Assembly: GCF_049243985.1 (NCBI RefSeq)
Contig: NC_135373.1
Location: 8,167,501-8,231,500 of the forward strand
DNA: 64,000 nt
Reading direction: 5' to 3'
Source: Paroedura picta
Lineage: Eukaryota; Chordata; Lepidosauria; Squamata; Gekkonidae
Each line of letters opens with the position of its first letter. Within the stretch, counting starts at the first letter, position 1. The translations under genes and the position numbers were made by a program. Shown piece after piece: positions 11,548 through 21,099 of the stretch. A model generated the notes under the pieces. It did not search any database, was not told the DNA's origin, and saw only the letters and a list, made by a program, of their open reading frames with translations.

Positions 11548-12650
11548 CTCTAGTGGATACCTGTCTTTCTTGCAGAAGTACACGCTTCGCAATAAGAAAA
11601 TGGCAGATTCAGAGGGTGGGCTCTATGACATCACATCCTGGCGGAGCTTTCTCCCCAACTCTGCCTGCTACAAATCTCTAGAAAATTCCCAACCCAGAGT
11701 TGGCAACCAGTACGTCCTAGTTAGGAATAAAAGGTAGGTAGAAAAAGGGGACTGGGAAAGGAAGGGGTCGAAACAAGAGAAACAAAAGGATAAGAGTCAG
11801 AGCTGAATGGGTGGACGTTTTCTTTTTCAGTCATCGGCAGAAGGCCACTGTATACTCAGTATCAAATTCTGCTCTTCTGCAGATTTATGATACAAGCCAG
11901 CAAACGACCTAAAGAATGAAGAGGGCTCCTGGGTCTCTCCTGCAGATTTATGGAAATAGGAGCATTTAGGGACCTCCTTTTGCAAGAAGCCAGGCTCAGC
12001 TACTCAGGCCTGATTCTGTCCATCTTTTGGGAGTCAAGTAAATGCCCTTCTGCTCTAAGCAATTGGATTACGTTCAAGAACCTTTTGAGAATTTGTTCCT
12101 GACATAGTTCACATTTACCTTAAATTTGTCCAGTGTTTGATCTTTGGATCTCAAAAGGTACACACAAGCCTACTTTGATGCATCGTCGATTATTTGAGGC
12201 TGAATCTTAAATGTTCAGCTAGTGCAGTCATAGGGCCAATCTAGTCTGCATGGATTCTCTCCATAGGCTTACGGCCTTTGTGCTGAGAGTTTCTAGAATG
12301 GCTAGACATGCTGGGCCTTGTCCCTTTAGCCCTGAGACGGACTTCACAACCATTTCTGGCCATTTCACAATCTGTAGTCTTATAACCAACATCAAACAAA
12401 AACTTCTTAAAAGATTCAAAGTTTCTATGTATCAATGTTATAATTGATCTCTGGGTGACAGAGATCAGCTGGTAGCCAATTTCAGTCCCTCCCCTCCCGA
12501 AACCCCACCCTTCTCATGCTCCACCCCCCAAATATCCAAGTATTTCCCAAGGCAAAGCTGGCCACCCTAACTTGAATGAAGGAGAACATATTTGTGTGTG
12601 TGTCCGCACGCTAATTGGAAAATCACAGTCAAAGTCATGAGGTCAACATG
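11548..12650. other. Intergenic between USF2 and hepcidin
   Basis: No gene or classified repeat was recognised. The hepcidin 3' UTR begins just right of here on the minus strand. Confidence 0.4.
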
Positions 12651-12652
12651 TT

Positions 12653-12658
12653 TTTAAT
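12653..12658 (-). promoter_or_regulatory. Hepcidin poly(A) signal ATTAAA
   Basis: ATTAAA on the minus strand, about 145 nt downstream of the hepcidin stop codon, followed by sequence rich in T and G (catgttgacctcatgacttt). It is the first canonical-type signal after the stop. Confidence 0.6.
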
Positions 12659-12801
12659 TCCAAGGAAAAGAAGGAAAAAAAACAAGACACAAAGTGAAAC
12701 GCTGAAGAAATAAACCAGTAGACATCGAGGGAAGAGGGGAGCAGCTTGGAGGACCGTGTGGGCAGGCTGAGGTTCGTGTGTGGGGCTGGAACGGGGAGCT
12801 G

Positions 12802-12906
12802 TCAGAAATGGCAGCAGAAACCGCATCCTTTTAGGTCACAGCAGAAGCAGCACAACTCACAGTCTATGGAGGAGCTGGTGGAGCGCTTGGACCTCTGTAG
12901 AAAAGC
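12802..12906 (-). CDS. HAMP: Hepcidin exon 3 (furin site and mature peptide)
   Basis: Acceptor cttcccactacag, first codon GCT. It encodes AFLQRSKR, then the 26-residue cysteine-rich peptide ending CCHF and TGA. All eight disulfide cysteines are present. Confidence 0.93.
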   Translation of the reverse strand, partial: AFLQRSKRSTSSSIDCELCCFCCDLKGCGFCCHF

Positions 12907-14945
12907 CTGTAGTGGGAAGAGGAAAGCTTTGAACACCCCGGTGCCTCCTTGTCTGAGATAAAGAGGGCCCAACCCTATCCAATCAGAATAACATCTGGAA
13001 AAGGAGGGAATGTAAAATGCGATGAAATCATGAACAGCCTCTATTGTTAGGGGGCTAGCTATTTTCTGGCCCAAACAGGGATGCCAGCCTCCAGGTGGGA
13101 CCTGGGGATCCAGTTCGGTCACCCATACAGCGCTTTAAACCTGCCAGTGCACAGACCCTGCCAAGGACTATTTATGGTGTAGGGTGGCCATATTCCCTCT
13201 TGGGCCAGGAAAAACTGACCTGACCTAATGGGTCATTCTCTGAAACTTGCCACTTTTTGTTTTTGAAACATTTTGCTTCTTAGAGCCTCTAAATACGTGC
13301 AGAGAGCCAGTTCTAAAGGAAGTATTTATCTGAGGAGTACACAGGCAGTCAAAGCTGTACCCATTCTCCTCCTTGCAGTTTCAGTACCATCAAACAAATT
13401 TTAAAAACCTGGGAGAATTCCCACCCTCTGAAAGACTGGAAACCTTCTTCCCTAACTATTTCTCTTAGGGCCACATTGCCCCCCCCCCTTGCGTCCACAG
13501 TAGAATATATCAATCCAGCCTCAGGACCGATCTTACCTGCAGGCCAGAAGTCTCAGCTACGCCCTCTTCTGCATTGTGTGTTTCCGAGCTCGCTAGTTCT
13601 TTGTTGACTTGGGTCTGCAAACAGAAAGAAACACAGAGATCTGTTTTAGCTGCTCTGTTTTGGCCAAGGGAAAATCCTGTAAATTTCAAAGAATAGTTCA
13701 GAAGTGGATTTGGCTGCCTAAGGATGTGGTGAGCTCCGCCTCAATGGCAGTCCTTAAGCACCACTGGACAGTTACTTATCTTGGATGCTTGAGGCTGATC
13801 CTGCATTGAGCAGGAGGTGGGACTACATGGCCTATGTGGCCCCTTCCCACTCTAGGATTCTGAGTTTAGTTCAGCAGTGGGGTGGGATGCCTAAGGGAGC
13901 TCCCCCTCCCTGGTGGTCTTCAGGCAGCAGCTGGGCAGATACTTATCCTGGATGCTTTAGGTTGATCCTGCATTGAGCAGGGGGATGGACTAGATGGCCT
14001 GCATCATGGAACCATAGAATCATAAAGTTGGAAGGGGCCACACAGGCCATATAGTCCAACCCCCTGCTCAATGCAGAATCAGCCCAGAGCATCCAAAAGC
14101 ATCCAAGAAAAGTGTGTATCCAACCTTTGCTTGAAGACTGCCAGTGAGGGGGAGCTCACCACCTCCTTAGGCAGCCTATTCCACTACTGATCTACTCTGA
14201 CGGTGAAAAATATTTTTTCCTGATATCTAGCCTATATTGTTGTACTTGTAGTTTAAACCCATTACTGCACGTCCTTTCCTCTGCAGCCAAAGGAAACAGC
14301 ATTCTGCCCTCCTCCAAATGACAACCTTTCAAATGCTTAAAGAGGGATATCATGTCCCCTCTCAACCTCTTTTCTGCCGGCTGAACATTCCCAAATCCCT
14401 CAACCTATCTTCATAGGGCTTGGTTCCTTGGCCCCAGATCATCCTCGCTGCTCTCCTCTGTACCCTTTCAATTTTATCCACGTCCTTCTTGAAGTGAGGC
14501 CTCCAGAACTGCACACAGTACTCCAGGTGTGGTCTGACCAGTGCCGTATACAATGGGACTATGACATCTTGTGATTTTGATGTGATGTCCTGTTGATACA
14601 GCCCAACATGGCATTCACCTTTTTTCCCGCTGCATCACACTGCCTGCTCATATTTAGCTTACAATCCACAAGTACCCCAAGGTCTCGTTCACACACAGTG
14701 TTACCTAGAAGCGTATCCCCCATCCAGTAGGCATGCTTTTCATTTTTCTGACCCAGATGTAGAACTTTACACTTATCTTTATTAAATAGCCCTGTCCAAT
14801 TCTGTGGTTCTATGAGATCTCCCGCCACCTCCTGGCAACCCCATCTAAATTGCTAGATTCTTCTCACCTTAAAGAAGAAGGCATGGAGGCTTTGGGTGGT
14901 CATGCTGAGAAGAACGAAGATCAGGCAGGTAAGGTGCAGCTTCAT
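12802..14945 (-). CDS. HAMP: Hepcidin-like prepropeptide (HAMP family), 3 exons, 86 aa
   Basis: Hepcidin is a secreted peptide hormone that in mammals binds ferroportin and lowers iron export; several vertebrate paralogues are mainly antimicrobial. Exons are 14868-14945 (26 codons, leader MKLHLTCLIFVLLSMTTQS), 13537-13614 (26 codons, acidic pro-region) and 12802-12906 (34 codons plus TGA). All junctions are phase 0 with good GT-AG sites. The precursor has a furin-type RSKR at residues 57-60, so the mature peptide is residues 61-86. Within its 26 residues the cysteines at 8, 11, 12, 14, 15, 20, 23 and 24 give exactly the hepcidin spacing C-x2-CC-x-CC-x4-C-x2-CC. The N-terminus is STSSSID instead of the DTHFPI-type sequence needed for ferroportin binding, and the peptide is acidic (D7, E9, D16 against K18). 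Total length is typical (human 84 aa). It lies 3' of USF2 as in mammals but on the opposite strand. Confidence 0.93.
13537..13614 (-). CDS. HAMP: Hepcidin exon 2 (pro-region)
   Basis: 78 nt, acceptor ctgtttgcag, donor CAG|gtaag. It encodes TQVNKELASSETHN... ending TSGLQ, an acidic pro-region of the expected size. Confidence 0.88.
13686..14002 (+). mobile_element. CR1 LINE 3' fragments in hepcidin intron 1
   Basis: Two successive pieces of the CR1 3' region in sense orientation (ggctgcctaaggatgtggtgagctcc ... ggatgcttgaggctgatcctg, then a second partial copy from about 13866). Confidence 0.75.
14006..14845 (-). mobile_element. CR1 LINE, 3' part of ORF2 and tail
   Basis: A 5'-truncated CR1 in intron 1 of hepcidin, same strand as the gene. 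14559-14828 encodes the RT/thumb region (NKDKCKVLHLGQKN ... ERDLGVLVD). 14362-14553 encodes the C-terminus (MYTALVRPHLEYCVQFW ... KIERVQRRAARMI). The tail with tctatgattctatgg is at 14006-14060. The reading is split over frames and not functional. Confidence 0.9.
14868..14945 (-). CDS. HAMP: Hepcidin exon 1 (signal peptide)
   Basis: 78 nt from ATG to donor AAG|gtgaga. The hydrophobic core LTCLIFVLLSM is typical of a cleaved signal peptide, with cleavage likely near SLHA/F. A TATA-like box lies about 115 nt upstream. Confidence 0.88.
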
Positions 14946-15057
14946 GGTCCTCTCTGTAGTTGGCCTTGATTTGGGTTTTATGTCCTGTTTTGGGTCTATC
15001 TTGTTCTTAATTTTCCTCTGGAGAAATTCTGTGATGCTCGAGTGAACAAGAGGTCTG

Positions 15058-15065
15058 CTTTTATG
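15058..15065 (-). promoter_or_regulatory. Hepcidin TATA-like box
   Basis: CATAAAAG on the minus strand, about 115 nt upstream of the hepcidin ATG. A start about 30 nt downstream would leave an 85-nt 5' leader. Known HAMP genes have a TATAAAAG box; this copy differs in the first base. Confidence 0.6.
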
Positions 15066-15111
15066 GACCAGAGAGCCCCTCCCTAGGTTGGAACCGGCCA
15101 AATGCACCGTG

Positions 15112-15120
15112 GTCCAAGAA
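15112..15120 (-). promoter_or_regulatory. STAT-like site upstream of hepcidin
   Basis: TTCTTGGAC on the minus strand, about 50 nt upstream of the TATA-like box. Mammalian HAMP has TTCTTGGAA, through which IL-6/STAT3 acts, at a comparable distance. The last two positions here do not complete the palindrome, so function is uncertain. I saw no BMP element GGCGCC close by. Confidence 0.35.
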
Positions 15121-15149
15121 AGAAAACTTTTGGGAAAGATCACCCTTGA

Positions 15150-15738
15150 ATAAACAGGTCAATACGCTGATGGTATTCTCATATTCTTCAAACATACATA
15201 GAAAATCAGGCCAGATTTCCCAATAGGTGTAAATTCAAGTTCCTTAGTCAGTTTTTCCTGGACTTTTACATCATATTCCTGAATGTTTGGCTGGACATGC
15301 TTCATGACATTGTTTTGTGGTTCTTAATCTTTAATCCTTCCTGGGGTTTCCCTGAACAGTTTAGAATATTTACTGTAATTTTCTGAGACTAATCACAAAA
15401 AAAACCCCTTGGGAACAGAAATGTCCCAGGTTTTGCAAATCTTCTCCCAACTTTTTTGCGACAGGCTGACTCTTGAGGTCCAAAAACCAAGCTTCTTACT
15501 CTCAAGACTAGTTACTGAAATGACAGTTACTACTAAATATTGAAGGGACTGAAATAGGAAAACAGGCATGCAGACTTTCATTTCATTTTTAAAAAGGTAC
15601 TTTTACTTATCTGGTAAATTTGGAGATAACTGTCAGTTAACCTATCGGTATATTCAGCAATGAAAGGAAAAGGCCGATTGGTCTGAGGGAATTTCTCCAC
15701 AAGTAGGGATTTTAACCTGGGTCTCACACATACTAGTT
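15150..15738. other. Region upstream of hepcidin
   Basis: No gene or classified repeat recognised. Confidence 0.4.
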
Positions 15739-15874
15739 CAGGGGTAGTCAAACTGCGGCCCCCCAGATGTCCATGGACTACAATTCCCAGGAGCCCCTGC
15801 CAGCAAATGCTGGCAGGGGCTCCTGGGAATTGTAGTCCATGGACATCTGGAGGGCCGCAGTTTAACTACCCCTG
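15739..15874. mobile_element. Palindromic hAT MITE
   Basis: 136-bp hairpin copy. The flanks read tactagtt before and gactagtc after, a slightly diverged 8-bp target-site duplication. Confidence 0.85.
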
Positions 15875-16904
15875 GACTAGTCCAATGCTTTACCCATTAG
15901 ACCCCGGTGGCAAATCTTTTCCCTTCATCCGTTGATGAATTTCTGTTCCTGATGAATACCTAACATTACTTGGATTGATCCAGTTCAAAATACACAAACC
16001 TGATCCTATGAATAAAACACATTTGCCAGTTTCTGTTAAGTTCTGTACTAGGGGCGATTCCACCATTTTTCATGTCCCCACAGGGGACCTTTTAGTGTGG
16101 TGGACCTGGTCCACCATTTTTTGCATCCTTTCGGAGGACTCTATCACAGCAGACCCGATCCAAACCAGATTTGTGTGTTTTGGGGGACGCAGCCAGGGCA
16201 CAAATGCTCCTCCTTGTGAGGGGGGGGTACAGTAAGGTGGGATTGTGTGAGAATGCAACCCCAACTTCCTGCAAATAAAATTAAAAAAAAAAAGCATTCT
16301 ACTCCATAGGACTATGAAGTGCTGCAGAGGCGACTGGAGAATTTGTGTGTGTGTGTGTGTCCTCCTGGCTTCCATAGGATGGGGAGGATCTGGTCCTGGA
16401 TCCTTCCTGTTCACCCGGGTCTGTACTTGGCTAGACCCCTGTTGCCCATAAAGCGCTTAAGGGAATGCAGAAAATATTTGTGTTCCCTTAAAGCAGGGCA
16501 ATGGCAAGTTAATGGACGCCAGGCCTAGAAGAGGAGAACATTTCTTTGAGCCTAGATCTCTAGCTTTGGTCCAGTGCCCCAATAAGGGGTCAAATTCTTA
16601 GATGAGCCGGGGTCAGATTCGGGGAGGGCGGGTTTCCATGTTGCTCCATTAGAAAACAAAGCCCCTTAGTGATGTTGGAGTGTGACACCTTTTCACTGGA
16701 ACCAGCAAACATCCTGATGCAGCTAACCAGTTTTTGAGTTCCACAGAATTCTTCATCCTGTTGGTTGTTTAATAAACTCACATTGAGAGTTGGGGGAAAT
16801 CAAACACTGGGGGAAACCTCGCAAACACTCTGCAAACAAAAGTGGCTTGGGGAAGGGGTCTCTCTGCATTTGGCCCCGTTTTCCATAGGGAAGTTCCCCT
16901 GCTG
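15875..16904. other. Intergenic, nothing recognised apart from a short (GT)n
   Basis: A (GT)n run lies near 16343-16359. No gene was recognised on either strand. Confidence 0.4.
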
Positions 16905-17279
16905 TGTTTTCATTTGTGCCAAACAACTAAAGCACCACCACCATGGGTCTTACAGGCAAAAGGGAAAAAAAACTCATGTTTTTCAACCATGGACATTCAC
17001 ATTGGGATACTATTTGGGCTTACTGGCAAAAAAACCCTCCCTCTGGCCCTACTCCAATGAGTTCGGAGACAGGCATTCCCCTTCCAGGCAGCAGGTGAGA
17101 TTCCCCTGAGTTAATGTTTGATCACTGCCAAGAACCACTCTGTGGAGGTGTTTGCTCAAAGTCCAGGGCACACAGTCTGTTTGGCGCTCCTCCACTTGGC
17201 CTCACATCTTCGAAGGGCCTGGCTGGGCACCAGACAAACCTGGATTTGATGGGGTAGCCTGAAAAATCCGTGTGTCATG

Positions 17280-18300
17280 GGACCAAGGTGGTCAGAGCTC
17301 TTTTTTCCTCCACCAAGTGCTCAAATGCATCCTGGGTGGACTTCCAGTGCATGCTCATGTCACCGAGTAAGCTGTCCTCTGGCACAGTGGTCCCCAACTC
17401 CCGGTCCAGGGACCAGTACCGGTCCATGGATCAGTCAGTACCGGGCAGTGGCTCTTCCTCATCCTCCTCCCCGGCTGTTGCCTCGGGGGCTGCCCTGCCA
17501 CTATGCCGCCAGCTCACCTTTGATACTCTCCAGCGGCTGCCGTGGGGTTGGGGCTCCCCCTCGGCAGTGCCCCCCAGCGGGCGTCAGGAAGTCAGGGGCA
17601 CCGGTGGGAAAGCAAGTGGAGCAGGGGCTCAGGCGGCAGCAACGTCCCTCAGCAAAAGACTACCCCCCCCTCCGGGCCTCAGTAAAATTGTCAAGCGTTG
17701 ACCGATCCCTGGTGACAAAAAGGTTGGGGACCACTGCTCTGGCACATCCATCGGTCCCATCCTCTCCCACAGACAATGGCAGTTCCTCAGCCTGCGAGAG
17801 AAGTGACCCATGATGTCATGGCCTTTCATGATGAGAAGCCAGAACTGGCAGGTCTCGGCATGTAACCTGCTGTTCCTTTCAGAAACCAGCCCCAGGGCCT
17901 TCATAACCACAAGGTGGAGAAGGTGGGCCACACAGGAGATGTGCTGAAGGCCCGTGCCCTGGGCCACCACCTTCATGTTCATACCACCATCTGGTGGATC
18001 CCTGGGTGACTCTCGCATTGCCGACCCACCCCTCTAGCTGACTCTTGATGGTAGCCCATGTTGTCTGCCATGGGCTGCTCACCAAAGGCCTTGATGTACA
18101 GCAAGCCTTGGCGATATCCAGGCCAGCAGCCTTTCCCCCTCCTAGCACTGGTCGGCCCACCCCCACCCAGGGGCTTGCGAATGTCCCACCAATGAACAGC
18201 CGGAGAAAGATGCATGTTGTGCACATGATATACCATCCAGCTATTTGACATGAAGTACCCCCCCCCCAAGTACGAAATGCATGTAGACAAACTCTAACGG
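17280..18300 (-). pseudogene. hAT-family transposase relic, interrupted by a MITE
   Basis: The minus strand encodes pieces of a hAT/ZBED-type transposase. HISCVAHLLHLVVMKALG (about 17890-17943) is the conserved Cys/His segment before the catalytic core, and WKSTQDAFEHLVEEKRAL (about 17290-17350) is the following W-x-S-T...ERLVEQ block. The upstream part has stop codons and frame changes. The frame is cleanly split by the MITE at 17385-17736: ..MDVPE before it and DSLLGDM after it. It is a dead DNA transposon. Confidence 0.75.
17385..17736. mobile_element. hAT MITE with perfect 8-bp target-site duplication
   Basis: Begins CAGTGGTCCCCAACTC and ends GTTGGGGACCACTG, flanked on both sides by CTCTGGCA. 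It is inserted in the hAT transposase relic, so it is younger than that relic. The interior is GC-rich and non-coding. Confidence 0.9.
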
Positions 18301-18449
18301 AGGATGCGGAGAAAGCAGAAAGGCAGAAAGGCTCAACGCTTATTTTGCATCTGTTTTTTTCCCCACAGGTCAAAGGATTTAGGCACATCTAGAGATGGCC
18401 GTAGCCAAAGGATAGTGTCTGGGTGGCAGGTTGACATGGACAGAGAGGT

Positions 18450-18785
18450 TGTCGAGAGGCATTTAGCTGCACTGCATGAGTTCAAATCCCCTGGTTGTCA
18501 CTTGGAGGAGGGCAGGATGCTGTTTCCGTTGGCTGCAGAGGAGAGGACGCGCGGTAATGGGCTTAAACTACAAGTACTACGATATAGGCTAGATATCAGG
18601 GGAAAAAATTTCACAGAGTAGTTCAGCAGTGGAATAGGCTGCCTAAGGAGGTGGTGAGCTCCCCCTCACTGGCAGTCTTCAAGCAAAGGTTGGATACACA
18701 CTTTTCTTGGATGCTTGAGGATGCTTTGGGCTGATACTGCGTTGCACAGGGGGTTGGACTATGGCTCCCTACTTGGTTGTTCTTA
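18450..18785 (+). mobile_element. CR1 LINE 3' fragment
   Basis: Sense copy (gtagttcagcagtggaataggctgcctaaggaggtggtgagctcc ... cacagggggttggactatgg). The 5' edge is uncertain. Confidence 0.75.
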
Positions 18786-18919
18786 TTTTCATAGAATCAT
18801 AGAATCATAGAGTTGGAAGGGGCCACACAGGCCATCTAGTCCAACCCCCTGCTCAACGCCTGTGTGGCCCCTTCCAACTCTATGATTCTATGAAAATAAG
18901 AACAACCAAGTAGGGAGCC
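18763..18919. repeat. Fold-back palindrome of CR1 tail and flank
   Basis: About 65-bp arms (ggctccctacttggttgttc...ggccacacagg and its inverse) around a 27-nt loop. The left arm carries one extra 'tcatagaa'. Both CR1 tail sequence and non-CR1 flank are mirrored. Confidence 0.85.
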
Positions 18920-19196
18920 AGCGTGGAGTTTTGGTTAAAGAGTGGCAGACTCTAATCTGGAGAAATGAGGTTGATCCTATAGTCCTCCACATGCAGCCTG
19001 CTGGGTGACAATGAGCTAGTCCCAGTTCTCTTAGGGCTCATCTCACATAGCACTTCTGTTTGGGCTCTCTCAGCTCCTACCTACCTCACAGGGAGTCTGT
19101 TGTGGGTTGAGGAATGGGAGGGTGTTTGTTAGCTGCTCTGGGACTCCTTTGAGTAGTGAAAAGCAGGGCACAAAAGGAACAATGCTTCTTCTTCTC
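18914..19196 (+). mobile_element. tRNA-derived SINE
   Basis: A diverged full-length copy starting gggagccagcgtggag with tRNA-like head, ending at the TTC-rich tail cttcttcttctcc. Confidence 0.75.
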
Positions 19197-19756
19197 CTGC
19201 GATATTTAATGGCCTGCTGTCTACCAAGAACACTGCCCACAGCTGCTGCCACCAGATTCATCGCCTGAATCCAGCGGCCTTCCCGGCCTATCGTGTTTCA
19301 GCGTCCTTCAATGGTGGCACCTCTACCCTCTCCTTTGCTCAGAGGGCTCACTGGGCCTGATGCTGCCAAGGTCCAGGGCAGAGTGCGTGGAAGGGATGGG
19401 TTTTTGCCTGGCCTCATTTAGGCAACCAGGAAGAGCCAGGTAGGCTTGCCAAATCCGATTGAGGATGCAGGGCCAAGTGGAGGAACGCCAAACAGACTGT
19501 GTGCCCTGGACTCTGAGCAAACACCTCCACCGAGTGGTTCTCGGCAGTGACTACACGTTAACTCCGGGGAGCCTCACCCGCTGCCTGGAAGGGGAATGCC
19601 TGTCTCCGAACTCATAGAAGCAGGGCCAGAGGGAGGGGATTTTTGCCAGTAAGCCCCAATAGTATCCTAATGGGAATGCCCATGGTTGCAAAACAAGAGG
19701 TATTTTTTCCTGTAAGACCCATGGTGGTGCTCTGATTGTTTTGCATAAGGTTTACC

Positions 19757-20040
19757 TATTAGAAGAAGAAGAGTTGGTTCTTATATGCCGCTTTTCTCTA
19801 CCCAAAAGAGTCTTAAAGCGGCTTACAATCTCCTTCCCTTTCCTCTCCCCACAACAGACCCCCTGTGAGGGAAGTGAGGCTGAGAGAGCGCTGATATTCC
19901 TGCTCAGTCAGAACAGCTTTATCAGTGCTGTGGCGAACCCAAAGTCACCCAGCTGGCTGCATGTGGGGGAGTGCAGAATCAAACCCAGCTTGCCAGATTA
20001 GAAGTCCGCACTCCTAACCACTGCACCAAGCTGGCTCTTG
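19757..20040 (-). mobile_element. Sauria-type tRNA-derived SINE
   Basis: A full-length reverse copy. The head at 20040 reads agccagcttggtgcagtggttaggag in sense, and the TTC-tail and 'gcatataagaaccaactc' are at 19757-19795. Confidence 0.85.
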
Positions 20041-20109
20041 AGAGAAGGCTAATTGGGTGGAAATGACCTGGTTGGCATCAGATCACTACCAACTCACTAC
20101 CAACCCTCT

Positions 20110-20590
20110 TATCATGTCCATGGCCACAGCTTTCACACCAAACATCATGGATCCATGGCTTCCTGGTGACACCACAGAGAAAACAGTATTTGAAAGCATG
20201 GATCCTCATGGATCCTTCAGGGTTTTGCATTGGGCCACCCCAATATCAGCAACAAATCACGTATCATGTCCATGGCCTCAGCTCCTACCACAAAAATCAT
20301 GGAGCAAGAACCTTTGTGGAGCAAGAACTTCATTTGTGGAGCAAGAACATCATTTCAAAGCATGGCTCCTCATGGATCCTTAGGGGGTTTGCATCAAGTC
20401 ACCCCAAACTCACCACCAAATCACATGACATGTACATTGCTACAGCTCCCACCACAAAAATAATGGATCCATGCCTTTGTGGCAACACCAAAGAGCAAAA
20501 ACATAGTTCAGAAGCACAGATTCCCATGGAACCTCAAGGCTTTTGCATCTGGTTACCTCAAACTCTCCAACAAATTACATAACATGTCCA
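20110..20590 (+). repeat. Tandem repeat, about 155-bp unit, 3 units
   Basis: Units begin near 20114, 20268 and 20429 with 'atgtccatggcc' variants and share 'accacaaaaatcatgg' and 'cctcatggatcctt' blocks. The units are diverged. The open frames running through them have no recognised domain. Confidence 0.65.
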
Positions 20591-20601
20591 TACCATGTTT
20601 G

Positions 20602-20890
20602 GAGAGCCAGTTTGTGGTTAGGAGTGCGGACTTCTAATCTGGCATGCCGGGTTCGATTCTGCGCTCCCCCACATGCAGCCAGCTGGGTGACCTTGGGCTT
20701 GCCACGGCACTGATAAAGCTGCTATGACCGAGCAGTGATATCAGGGCTCTCTCAGCCTCACCCACCTCACAGGGTGTCTGTTGTGGGGAGAGGAAAGGGA
20801 AGGTGACTGTAAGCTGCATTGAGACTCATTCGGGTACAGAAAAGCAGCATATAAGAACCAACACCTCTTCATCTTCGTCTTCTTCTTCTG
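20602..20890 (+). mobile_element. Sauria-type tRNA-derived SINE
   Basis: A full-length sense copy: gagagccagtttgtggttaggag, B-box-like gggttcgattctg, and 3' gcatataagaaccaacacc plus a CTT-rich tail. Confidence 0.85.
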
Positions 20891-21099
20891 CACGCAAAAC
20901 AATGCTGGGATTTTTAAAAAAACCTTTGCAATAGTGGAGTCAGGTGTTTCTGTATGCATGTCTGAATGAACCGATCAATCTTTAAGACAACAAGTCCTCT
21001 GAAAAGCTACCCTTGGAGGATCAGGACAATTTACAGCAACAGCCTCAATATTCCACTTTTTCGGAATTAGTAAAAAGCGGCTGAGACTTACCACGGCTG

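Larger units (their letters stand above)
16905..19753. repeat. Pair of about 300-bp inverted repeats bracketing the hAT relic
   Basis: The left arm is about 16905-17205. The right arm is about 19452-19753, its reverse complement with moderate divergence: 'gagttcggagacaggcattccccttccaggcagc' on the left matches inverted sequence at 19580-19610. The left arm diverges from the right after 'cctccacttggcc'. The reverse SINE at 19757 directly follows the right arm. Confidence 0.7.

Noticed and set aside
20602-20700. tRNA-like heads with A and B boxes (also at 9420, 10085, 19990, 48990 and 51260)
   Set aside because: These are SINE heads followed by SINE bodies. They lack an intact cloverleaf and are not functional tRNA genes.
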